DNA of 64,000 nucleotides from Diospyros lotus (lineage: Eukaryota > Streptophyta > Magnoliopsida > Ericales > Ebenaceae), in contig NC_068352.1 of assembly GCF_014633365.1 (NCBI RefSeq), positions 33,141,310 to 33,205,309 on the forward strand, given 5' to 3'. A program made the translations under genes and the position numbers. Below are positions 1-9,980 of this stretch, in pieces. The notes under the pieces were generated by a model, which was not told the origin of the DNA, did no database searches, and saw nothing but the letters and a program-made list of their open reading frames with translations. Each line of letters opens with the position of its first letter. Position 1 is the stretch's first letter.

Positions 1-489
1 TCCTTTAGAATGGATGAAGGTAAGAAACTGCAGGAGCACATAGATGAGTTTAACAAGTTATGTTTGGACCTTGAGAACATAGACATTAAATATGATGATG
101 AGGATAAGGCCTTGGTCTTATTGCACTCTCTACCAAAGTCATATGAAACATTTGTTGACATTTTAAAACATGGTAGAGACAAGTTGTCTCTAGATGATGC
201 GACCGGAACCTTGAGTTCCAAGGAATTACAACATAAGGTTGAAGGAAAGAACTCTAAACATGATGCTCTAACAGTTGGGACTAGACCAGAAAACAGGGAC
301 CCTAAATTTAAGGGTAGGTCTAGGTCAAAGTCTAGGAATGGCAAGAAAATGATAAGATGCTATCATTGCCATGATGAGGGACATATTAAGAAGAATTGTC
401 CCAAAAGAAAGAGTGAAATCCTAGAGAAAAACCCTGGAATTTCTTCATCTGTGTGTGAGGCTGACTATGATAGTGCAGATGCCCTATAA
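1..489 (+). CDS. Ty1/Copia retrotransposon gag, 5' end outside window
   Basis: The frame is open from the first base, so the gene begins upstream; the first ATG in the window is at 10. The visible 162 codons match the C-terminal part of plant Copia GAG (UBN2 type): the 'QEHIDEFNKLCLDLENID' block, the 'LHSLPKSYE' block, then a basic stretch and a CCHC zinc knuckle (CYHCHDEGHIKKNC, CX2CX4HX4C) at about codons 120-133. GAG packages retrotransposon RNA into cytoplasmic particles. The frame stops shortly after the knuckle, where intact Copia polyproteins continue into protease. The family call is secure; whether it is still expressed is unknown. Confidence 0.9.
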   Translation, partial: SFRMDEGKKLQEHIDEFNKLCLDLENIDIKYDDEDKALVLLHSLPKSYETFVDILKHGRDKLSLDDATGTLSSKELQHKVEGKNSKHDALTVGTRPENRDPKFKGRSRSKSRNGKKMIRCYHCHDEGHIKKNCPKRKSEILEKNPGISSSVCEADYDSADAL

Positions 490-2571
490 GTATCTAGAAA
501 TGCTGGAAATGTAGCATAGTTTCTAGGTTTAGGGTGGACTTATCATAGGAAATGGTTTTTTTTCAATTTATAGAGTCATAGTAGGTGATAAGGTGTTAGT
601 AGGCAATAATCAAGAGTAAAGTATCAAGCCCATTAGAGATCAGTTTCTAGGATTTAGGGGGACCTATCTAGGCCTTGTCTCATGGTGGAGCTAGGTGAGG
701 TGAACCTAGTAAAGATGATGTGTTCCTAAGGAATTCCCAAGCGTACATGAGCTTGCTGGAATTTAGGAAGCTTGCTGGAAATTGCTTCTGGTGTGAAGGG
801 TTAGGTGTGTGGAGTTGTGTAATAGGTACACCTAGGTCTCCTAAAGCTAGGGTTCTTACCTATGAGGGAAAAACTCTACTAATAGGACATGGAATTAGTT
901 GATTCCAAGGCCAAGGGATGGAATTTGGAATGCTGGCCAGCAAGGAGAATCCTTTGGCAATGTCCAAAACTAATCTATGAACCAGAGTATAGCAATAGGG
1001 AAATCTGGAAAATGTTTTGATCAGATTCATTATGTAAGCTTGGGCTGAATTGTGAGAGGGAGGAAGCTAGTGTTTAAGATAGCTTTGGCTCTTGCAGTGA
1101 GGGTCCTTGTGATCAGTGAGGGGAAAAGGGTGTGTGCAAGGGCTGTCTTGTATGGTGAAGCCCTTGGTTGATCAAAATCTGGATTAAGCAATGAAAGGAA
1201 AGGAAGTCATCTTGTAGGTAATGAGCAAGGGAATAGAAGGTTTAGAGTGCTGCCTAGGATGGGTAGTGATAGGTCTTAAGTTAGTTTCCAGTGAGGTATG
1301 GAAATTTGGGTTTATAAGATGCTTAGGCTCTGTTTTGAGTGCTAAGGAATAGGCTGGATAATAGAACCTCTTGTATAAGAAAAGGTGATGCACTCATGTC
1401 CAAATGAATGGCATGAAGCCATGTAAATTTGGGGAGAATCTTGGACTTAAATGGTATATCCCTTAGGTTAAAGGGGTGGAGTGCTGTTGTAGTGTCTATT
1501 TGTAAATTAAGTGCGTGCTGGAAAATGGGAAAAGTCTAGGGAAATGGCTAGACATGGCCATTGGTTATAGCAGCACATGAAGGCTTAATTTGGGTCAAAT
1601 AGGTGCCTCTAATCAGCTAGTATCCATGGAAAATTAAGAGAGAAATTGGTCTTATAAGAGTAGCCTAAGGAATTAGAGGTTAGAGGGAAAGGTAAGCAAT
1701 GTTTATTGCTTAGAAGGTCTCTCTATGAGTTAAGTAATTCCTAAGCCAAAATATTATAAGAATTGGAGTCTCTTATGATGGTCCAAGGGGTAAAAATTGA
1801 GTGCATAGGAGTAGCTGTGTAAATTTCAATGGTATGCCTAGGAAGAGTAAGGCAGCTTCATTGATAGTTATCCAATGGGAATCTCAAGGTGTAGCTGAGG
1901 TGGTAATTCAGTGTTTGAGATTGTTGGAAGGAGGAGAAGCTGGAAAGGTAAGGCATAGAGGTTGGAATAGAAATGGACAGCTTATGGAAGCCTAGGATTA
2001 CCCAAATCTTAAGCATATCTTGGTAGGCTGGTAGTTAGAAGAGTCTCAAGAGAGTTGAGCAGTTCTCAAAGTTTGAAACAAACATAAGAGAAAGTCAGTG
2101 ATAAATCCTAAAAGGCCGGTTTTGGGTGCTAGGGGTAAGTCTAGCAAAGTTAAGGCCAATCCGGGTAAGGTTTATTGTATTGTGATGCTGGGTAAAAGGA
2201 TGGAATCTCTTTGGATTAATGAGTAACATCAAGTATGGATTTTGGTTTATGGTGGAGTGTAGGTAGTCACCATGTAGAGACCTATCATATTGATGTTAGG
2301 AATATATTCATTAGGAAATCCCTTGAGGAGGATAATATCTAATGAGAGTTGCAAGTTTAGTTATTGCAGCTAGGAATTTATTCAAAGGTGGTCCATTGCT
2401 ATGTTTTTTTTTTCCAGCATTGTTTTGTTTGATATGTTTGTTTTATGTCTTGAGTGATCAGGAGCAGCAGGTCATATGAAGAGCAAGATGAGAGCAGGAG
2501 AAGTTCATCTATTGAAAGGCCAAGGTTTGATGGATGAAGGTTGGGGTATACTCAAGACAATGGTGGAGAAT
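490..2571 (+). mobile_element. Internal region of the Copia element, no pol visible
   Basis: About 2.1 kb lies between the gag stop and the 3' LTR. I find no protease, integrase, reverse transcriptase or RNase H motif in any frame, only short meaningless ORFs. The last bases, CAATGGTGGAGAATTG at 2556-2571, resemble the plant Copia polypurine tract that precedes the 3' LTR. The stretch therefore looks like the non-coding interior of a gag-only or internally deleted element. Confidence 0.6.
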
Positions 2572-3125
2572 TGTTGAAATGTTGTCTCGAGTATATCCTA
2601 AAAGATTGGTGAAGGCATGCAGTGATATAATTGGCTATTGGAGGCTTAGAAAGATAGTTGTATCCCATGTGTAATTAGTAATAGTTGTGGGGTGAAACTG
2701 TAATTATCCAATTCTTGTCATTGTCATGTCAGCCCTATCATCCTATAAATAGGGCAAGGGGTAGCCAATTAAGTCAGATTCTATTCTTCTGTTTCTATGT
2801 AACGAGTGCATTGTTCTGAGAGAAAAGCTGGGTGTTTCCTTCCGTTAAAGCTTTGTGATCTTGGAAAGCTGTTGGGGTGTACTCGGGATAGTTAGAAGGA
2901 GGGATTCTACTGCTGTATTGATCGTTCTTCTTCTTAATAAGACTGCTAGGAGGGCTCTTTGAAGGCTGGATGTAGGTTTCCTTTGAGGAAACCGAACCAG
3001 GATAAATCTTTGTGTTGTGTGGTTTGCTTTCTGTTTCTTGTTCTTATTTTCATTCTGTTTGATTGCTTATATTTTCTATTTTCAATTCCTATAATTGCTG
3101 GGTGGATTTGAGAGTGTTGAGAGAG
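2572..3125 (+). repeat. 3' LTR of the Copia element (right edge approximate)
   Basis: It starts with TGTTGAAATG immediately after the polypurine-like tract. A TATA box, TATAAATA, lies at 2744-2751, followed by a leader-like region with the typical 'gaaaccgaaccagg' and 'aaatctttgtgttgtg' text of Copia LTR ends (about 2988-3022). No clean terminal CA with a target duplication is visible, and Gypsy integrase begins at 3137, so the right edge is probably lost. Confidence 0.65.
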
Positions 3126-3136
3126 GCATATTCCAT

Positions 3137-3997
3137 CTAAGGGTCATTCCGCATAGTCCTAGGATAACAAGTATCTAGGGCTGCCACTGAGGATGTCTCT
3201 CCAACCGCCGGAAGTAGTGGTGGTTTGTAACCGTAAAGTGCTTCAAAAGGAGACCTTTTGATGGCACTATGGTGGTAAGAATTGAACCACCACTGAGCAG
3301 TGGCCAGCCACTTGTGCCATGATTTTGGTTGCAGGAAGCATATACACCTCAAGTACATTTCTAGGCTTTGGTTTACCCTTTCCGTTTGCCCATCAGATTC
3401 CGGGTAATAGGCGGTTGACATGTTTAACTTGACTCCCAATAGTCGGATTAGCTCCTTCCAAAGCAAGCTAGTGAAAATCTTATCCCTATCCGATACTATA
3501 GCCTTGGGCACTCCATGTAGTGCTACTATCTGGTCCATGAAGATTTTAGCAATTTCTCTAGCAATATATGGATGAGACAGCCCCACAAAGTGGCTGTACT
3601 TGGTGAATCTGTCTACTATTACCATAATACAATCCTTACCTTCTGACCTTGGAAGTCCTTCAATGAAATCCATGGAGATGCTCTCCCAACGCCCCCCTAG
3701 AACGTTCAATGGCTATAATAGTCCCAAATAGGCCACATTTTCTGTTTTGCACCTCTTGCAAGTGTCACACCCCATTACAAATTCCATAACATCCTTCTTT
3801 AATCCTAGTCATTAAAAGAGTTGTCTCACCTTGTGATAAGTATTGACAATGCCCAAATGTCCTCCCATAGGTGAATTGTGCAAAGCGTCAATCACCTTGT
3901 GTTTGAGTCTTCTGTCTTTTCCCAGAACCATCCTTCCTTGATACCTAATGATGCCATTTACCAAGGTATACCTTGGTTTAGCAGTTGGGTTGACCAC
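3137..3997 (-). pseudogene. Gypsy integrase remnant
   Basis: Two frames are joined by a break near 3710-3811. The first (3997-3812) holds the HHCC-type zinc-binding half, with 'HKVIDALHNSPMGGHLG' visible. The second (3709-3137) holds the catalytic core with all three acidic residues recognisable: 'SMDFIEGLP', 'SDRDKIFTS' and 'DGQTERVN'. It ends in the 'FEALYGYKPP' block. The frameshift and the lost C-terminus make it non-functional. Confidence 0.85.
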
Positions 3998-4043
3998 TCA
4001 CTGCAGCAATTCTTTAGCTATCTCATCTGCTTCATAGCTTGCA

Positions 4044-5495
4044 CTAACTTCTTGGCACCAATCTGAGATCACCACAGTTAAAAGCAGCCATTTGACCCTC
4101 TTCAAAACACCGCAACAAGGCATATGTCGCCTTGTTTCCCTTCCCTTTTCTATATTGAATGGAATAGTCTAACCCCATTAGTTTTGTCATTCCCTTTTGC
4201 TGCAAATGAGTGTTCAGCCGTTGTTGCAATAAAAATTTCAGACTTTCATGGTCTGTTTTGATCACAAATGTGCCTTCTTCCAAATAGTGGTGCCATTTAT
4301 CTACTACCATCAATATAGCCAGCAACTCCTCATATATACTTAATCCCAGGTGCTTAGGTGCCAAGGCTTGGCTCAGGAAAGCTAGGGGTCAGCCCTCTTG
4401 AACCAACACAGCCCCGATTCCACTAGCACACGCATCCGTTTCAAGTACAAAGGGTTTGCTGAAATCCGGCAAACCTAACGTGGGAACATTGCTGACAACT
4501 TGCTTAAGGTCTACAAACGCTTTTTCTACCTCTTGACTCCAACGGAACCCATCCTTCTTCAATAATTCGGTCAGGAGTCGGCTAATGATTCCATAGTTTT
4601 TGACAAACTGGTGGTAGTAGCCAATTAGCCCCAAAAATCCCTTAAGCCCCCTTACATTGGTAGGTCGTGGCCAGCCTAACATGGCTGCCACTTTGCTAGG
4701 ATCAGTGCTCACTCCTGTTTTAGATATGATGTGGCCCGAGTATTCCAGTTGTTCTTGAACAAAGGCACATTTTGACTCTTTAATATACAATTGATTTAAC
4801 CTAAGGACCTCAAAGGTGACTTTTAGGTGGTAGATGTGCTGATCAAAGGAAGGGTTGTAGATTAGAATATCATCCAAAAACACCAAAATGAATTTGCGAA
4901 GGTAGGGTTCAAAGATTCAATTCATCAAGAATTGGAAAGTAGCCGAGGCATTAGTCAAATTGAAAGGCATTACAAGAAATTCATAATGCCTTTGATGGGT
5001 CTTGAAGGCCGTTTTGTGAATATCTTCGGGTTTCATCCGAATTTGATGATAACCCGACCTAAGATCTAATTTGGTTAAAACAGAGGCATACTTAAGTTCA
5101 TCCAATAAGTCTTCTACTATAGGTATGGGAAACTTGTCTTTGATGGTTATGGAGTTTAGTTGTCGGTAATCAACACAAAATCGCCATGAAACATTTTTCT
5201 TTTTAACAAGCAAAACAGGCGAGGCAAAAGCGTTGTTGCTAGGCTGGATGATAGATTTGTTTAACATGTCTTTGATAAGTAGCTCAATTTCAGATTTCTG
5301 TTTAGGAGAGTATCGGTATGATCTTAGGTTCACAGGCTCGGCTTGAGGTTTAAGGTTGATAGAATGATCAAAAGCTCTTTTGGGTGGAAGGAAGTGGGGT
5401 TCAACAAAGAGGTCCTTATACTCAATCAAAAGTAGATTAAGAGAGTCTAGTTCTTGTACCTTTCTTTGGCTGGATGTCTTATTGCTGACCACCAT
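4044..5495 (-). pseudogene. Gypsy reverse transcriptase and RNase H remnant
   Basis: Three consecutive minus-strand frames (5495-4917, 4886-4389, 4364-4044) cover RT and RNase H. Visible RT blocks are 'SPVLLVKKK', 'FCVDYRQLN', '[10 protein letters not shown]' and the catalytic 'FLDDIL' (the family usually has YVDD or FLDD). 'LETDACASGIGAVL' marks the first RNase H acidic residue and 'TDHESLKFL' a later block. Stops or frameshifts near 4900 and 4375 separate the frames. Confidence 0.88.
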
Positions 5496-5724
5496 GCATA
5501 TCTCTCCCTTCTTGTTTAGGGGTTTCTTCAGAAATTTCTATTACATGGAGGGAGAAGAGTTGAGCCACCTTTGGAAATCTACCCTTGAACATTCTTTGCA
5601 GCCATTTACCCAAGATGCACACTCCCACCTCCAGATTGCCCATTAGGACCTTTTTGCTGCCATCCTTTTCGAAAGTCACCTCCATCTAATTGAAATCGAA
5701 GCTGATTGGACTAACTTCATTCAT

Positions 5725-6015
5725 TCAATCCACCCCCAACACTACATCACAACCCCCTAACGTGAGCAGCCTCAGATCTGTTGAAAATTTTTCTCCATTC
5801 ATCTCCCAGCAAAAACCCTTACAAGACGACTGACTCATCACCTTGTTGCCGTTGGCAACTGTTACTGATAGGGGATGGGACAAGCTTACCTCACACCCAA
5901 GCCTCCTTGCCACAGCTTCATCCAAGAAGCTATGAGTACTCTCACTATCTATGAGAACAATAATCAGCCGATTGTTTACTCTTCCTTCCACCTTGATAAC
6001 CTTACTATTGTTCAC
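5725..6015 (-). pseudogene. Gypsy aspartic protease remnant
   Basis: The retropepsin-like domain shows 'LIVLIDSESTHSFLD' followed by 'VTVANGNKV' and 'DVVLGVD', matching the plant Gypsy protease pattern. The active-site triplet is DSE here instead of the usual DSG or DTG, so the copy is probably catalytically dead. Frames between 5479 and 5725 contain the linker toward RT and are broken. Confidence 0.75.
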
Positions 6016-6082
6016 CCCCTTCGAGGCATGTAAAGAGATCTCCCCTTGGTCCTCCTCGTTTTCTGATAGTTCTTCTCCTTCC

Positions 6083-7061
6083 TCAGTTTCCTCGTCTTCC
6101 CCCTTCCAGCAGCAACAGCTGCCTCTTACACTTGTGTCCCATGAAGTACCTATCCCCGCATTTGTAGCATAAGCCAGCTACCCGCCATTGCTCCATCAGC
6201 TTACCTCCCATGGCCGGAACGGGATTGGTGGAAGGTAGGGCCAGTACGCCTCTACCGTTAGACCCTCCTTCTCTTGGTGTCAACCTATTTACTGCTTGCC
6301 ACCCTCCTGTTATCACCCCCCTCGTTTGATTCCTCTATTTTTTCATCATTGCCTCAATGATAATTTCCTATAGCCTTGCACTTTCCACGGCCTGCTTCAC
6401 CATATGGGGCTATAACATTTTTACCATAGGCCGCACCTCATCCCCTAAGCCGCTGATGAAGCTCGAAACATAGTACTCCTCAGATAGCTAAGGATTGTGC
6501 ACCATCATCATCGATCTCAGCTCATCGAATTTCTGCTGATAGGGGCCTGGACCGTTCCTTTTTGTTTGAGCTTATTAAACTCTTCGATTACATCCCTCAT
6601 GCTTTTATCTCCGAACCTCACATAAAGGTCCTCTACAAACACACTCCAAGGGCTTCCCTCCTTAACCGCAAGCCATGCCTGATACCAAGCATCTCCCATG
6701 TCATTCAAGCAGAAGCCAAAGTGATCTTCTGCTGTTCCAGAATTTGATATAGGGAAAAGACTCGCTCACATCTTCGCGTCCACCACCTCGGATTCTCCCC
6801 CTCAAACAATGGAACCTCGAGCTTCGGCATGGGGTAATTCGGGTTGTGTCGGTTAATCGGGGCTCCCTGTCTCCTTTCTCTTACATTCTCCCTCACCGTG
6901 TCCGCATCGAACTCAAACTCTGACGTTACTATCGGTTGCAGTTCTTCTCCCACTCCAGGAAAAATGGGCTCCATTCTTTCTCTCGGGGGAAACTCGGGAG
7001 AGAGCCTTAACAGTTGTTGATTGGTAAACATTCGCACAATCAACTGCATTTGCTCCATCAA
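6083..7061 (-). pseudogene. Gypsy gag remnant with CCHC zinc knuckle
   Basis: Three broken minus-strand frames. 7061-6705 holds the N-terminal part, with 'PKLEVPLFEGENPRWW'. 6708-6517 holds a capsid part with 'YQAWL' and 'DLYVRFGDKS'. 6316-6083 holds the knuckle CYKCGDRYFMGHKC, a CX2CX7HXC spacing common in plant Gypsy gag. The protein would package the element's RNA if intact; stops separate all three pieces. Confidence 0.8.
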
Positions 7062-7295
7062 CTGTTCCCGTAACAGGGTACTCTACTCACGACTCTCCAC
7101 CCTCCAGCGTTCCATTGCTTGGTCGATCCGTGAGTCTACTCCGGCTCCAATAGAGGTTTCAAGCGTTCCCACTCGATTTTGCATCTCTGTTATTACCGTC
7201 GTCACCTATTGTAGCTGAGACTCCATTTGTTTCATCCTCATTCTGTCGACCATCGTTATAATTTCTTATGAGTATCGCTTGACGACCAAGAGCTA

Positions 7296-7307
7296 GCTCT
7301 GATACCA
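7296..7307 (-). other. Primer binding site (initiator tRNA-Met type)
   Basis: The minus strand reads TGGTATCAGAGC, the standard plant tRNA-iMet primer binding site. It starts four bases inside the LTR edge, fixing both the orientation and the inner LTR boundary. Confidence 0.88.
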
Positions 7308-7311
7308 GGAT

Positions 7312-7675
7312 TGTCAGCTTCCTGAGGTGGACAACAGTTTTCGATCTAACAGTAGAATAGGAATGAAGGGAATAGAAAGAAAGAAAAGGGAATTATGCAG
7401 GAAGTAAGGGAGGGAGAGGGAGAGAGAGAAGAAGAAATCAAAAGATTCTCTGATATTTCGTACATAACCGTAGGAGGGAATTCAACACTATATATAGTTG
7501 GATTCCTATCCTCCCATGAGCTGTAACTGCCCACATGCATGAGAATGTACCTGCTGCTAATACAACAACTAATTTACTACAACCCTCACAACTAGCTACT
7601 ACCATATGCTCTGTTTTACCCCTAAACTATAGATAATTACAGCAAACTCCCCTTACAATAGGTTATTACATGACA
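7312..7675 (-). repeat. 5' LTR of the Gypsy element (364 bp)
   Basis: Bounded by TGTCA at 7312 and TGACA at 7675, a short inverted repeat of the usual TG..CA form. A TATA-like TATATATAG lies near 7489-7497 for minus-strand transcription. A GA-rich tract (about 7370-7435) lies in the transcribed part. The flanking GCCTA (7676-7680) would be the target duplication, but its partner is lost with the 3' LTR. Confidence 0.82.
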
Positions 7676-8289
7676 GCCTATTGGATCTTCTATGAGCATA
7701 GGCTTAGGAGACCCACTCACTTGGCGAGTGGATCCCTAAAAAGACTTGCCTATGCTGTTGGTGGGTCTTTGGTTTCCTCGCAGTCAGCAACCTAACTAGT
7801 GAGGTGGTGTTGGTCAAAGTACCTTTGGAAATACTTTTGAAGCACAAATAAACATCTAATTGGAGAAGCCAGTTGTTTTAAGAAAATAGTTTTAAGAAAA
7901 TTTCTGAATATTATTAGTGCAATTTTGAATAGTATTCATGATCCTTTGTTTTCAATTATCTATTACATTGCTTAACAAAGGTAGATTATCTTTCCATTCA
8001 TTTCAAAACTTCAATGATCCCTTCTTGAACCAAACATGAATCTTTCGATTCATTTGGTATACCCAATTCCTACATAATGGAGAGAGAGTAGGAGAGGTGA
8101 CAAAACCCTATACTTTTCATTACAAAACCAATAAACCCAAAAAAGATGGATTATTTTGTTACATGATTTCATCAAATTTTTTGCTTTGTTATTCATTCTA
8201 ATCCCAATTCATTATATTTGGTAGAATGGCGTACCAACCACCTGAATATACTACTTTCTTATGAGACAAAAGGACCCCTTATGTTGTAA
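7676..8289. other. Intergenic, no feature seen
   Basis: AT-rich, low-coding sequence between the Gypsy LTR and the LINE fragments. No ORF or repeat could be assigned. Confidence 0.5.
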
Positions 8290-9130
8290 GGATTGTTTAG
8301 TTATACCGACAGAAATGGCTAATGCTATTAAAAATGTGACAAAAACAATTCTAATAGAGTCAAAGGAAAAAAGTTTCAAATAAAAAGAATCTTAATAGTG
8401 GAATGAAAGGTAAAAATCAAAATCAAAACTAAGAAGGTTTGCTACACAACACATAAATGCCATAATGAAGAAAATCCAAAAAAGATAGGTAGTGAAACAA
8501 AGACAAAAGGCTTATGAAAATTTATGCCGAGGAAAAAGTGTGACAAGAGATTGGACTGTAGAAGAAGAGGTTAAATAATTGTGTAGAGAAATGGCTACTG
8601 CTATTCAGAATAAGACAAAGATGGTTCTAAGATAGTCAAAGGAAAAAGTCCCAATCAAATATGTCTTGGTGGTGGAATGAAAAGGTAAAAGTAAAAAAAT
8701 TCAAAACTAGAAGAGCTTGCTACAAAACTTAACATAAATTTCATAATGAAAACCAAATACATGAGATGTAAGTTTAAGTAAAAAAAAAAAAAAAAAAAAC
8801 AAACAAAAAAGTGTGGATGATGTTATGGTAGAACTAAAAGATCAAATCATACCAAGAAAAGATTAGTTTAAATATCTTGGATCAATCATTCAAAGAGATG
8901 GGAAGATTATTGAGAATGTTACCCATAGAATTAAGGCAAGATAATTAGTATGGAAAAGTGCTTTTAGAGTTTTATGTGATAGTAAGATTTCATTAAAGTT
9001 AAAAGAAAATTTTTATGAGAAAACTTTGAGGCCGACTACAAAATGTTGGGTAGTGAGTTATAAACACTTCAAAATATGAGCATATAAAAAAAGAGGACGC
9101 TAAGATAAATGTGCACCTATATAAGAAAAG
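8290..9130 (+). mobile_element. Degenerate LINE ORF2 fragments, one segment duplicated
   Basis: 8860-9090 translates, with frameshifts, to a LINE reverse transcriptase C-terminal block: 'YLGSIIQRDGKI', 'RIKAR', 'AFRVLCDSKISLKLK' and a degenerate 'CWVV'. Upstream, two similar segments at about 8305-8510 and 8588-8765 each begin near 'aaatggctantgctatt' and encode the linker typical of these LINEs ('SWWWNEKVKVK' and 'ACYKT' in the second). The two copies lie in direct orientation. All frames are broken. Confidence 0.7.
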
Positions 9131-9980
9131 AAAAAAAAAATAAAAATCAGGTCATATCTCCTCAATTTATATGGAAAATTAAATTCTAAAACAAAAATGA
9201 TAGCTTATTGGCATATAAATTGTTTCTTTGAAGAAGAAGAAATATTTCAAGAGAAATACCTTAAACTAGGAGAAAAAAAATTATTACAAATTCTTGTCTT
9301 AATTTCTAGTTGGAAAGATGGGCATTCATGCTAGTGTGTATGACAACAAGAAAGATGATTGTGGGCAATCTAGCATGTAGATAGTTAAGGTTGTGGAATA
9401 TAGAGCCTATTTAGTTGAGCCAAGAGAAGCTAGAAAGTATTTTCTTATAAATAAAAGCACTTTTAGAAGTTTTTGTAGTGTTTGACCAAAATTGAAAAAA
9501 ACACTTCCATTGATAATAGAAGTTATTTTTCTGCTGTGAAGCAGAAGCAGAAACTTGGAGCTTTTGCTATGAAGCAAATGCAATAGCTGAAAAACTAAAT
9601 TTATTTTTAGATAAACTTACCCCTAATCAACATTCAAATCATAAACATTACACTTACGAATCATATTTAATTCTTGTTTCATCTTTTCAGAAACCAATCA
9701 ATATAAAATCACAACACGCAGATGTAAGTATCCTTAAAATTCCGTTCACTATAAGGTTTTTCACTAACACTCAGATGTATGTATACTTAATTCCAATTTG
9801 AGTTTCTTTAATGCAGTTATTGCTGGTGCAATTATAAAACATGCTAAAACTGCTAAAGGGTAGACATTTTTCTGCCAAGTTCCAGATATACTAAAGTTTT
9901 GGATACAGTATCAGCACAAATCTTATTACGAAACACATATATATTATTAAAATAACGATTTATACCTTAATTGAAACCAC
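9131..9980. other. Intergenic and 3' flank of the GTE gene
   Basis: No ORF. About 9400-9600 has short repeated words around 'agcacttttagaag' and 'gaagcagaagcag', suggestive of a small MITE, but no termini could be defined. The 3' UTR of the minus-strand GTE gene should lie below 9981. Confidence 0.45.

Larger units (their letters stand above)
3130..7675 (-). mobile_element. Ty3/Gypsy retrotransposon, minus strand, 3' end missing
   Basis: Read on the minus strand the order is 5' LTR (7675-7312), primer binding site, gag, protease, reverse transcriptase, RNase H, integrase. This PR-RT-RH-IN order defines Ty3/Gypsy. The reading frame is broken many times, so the copy is dead. It stops inside the C-terminal part of integrase near 3137. 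No chromodomain and no 3' LTR follow, because Copia LTR sequence abuts it. The gag zinc knuckle and integrase are chromovirus-like, but the clade cannot be fixed without the missing end. Confidence 0.88.
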
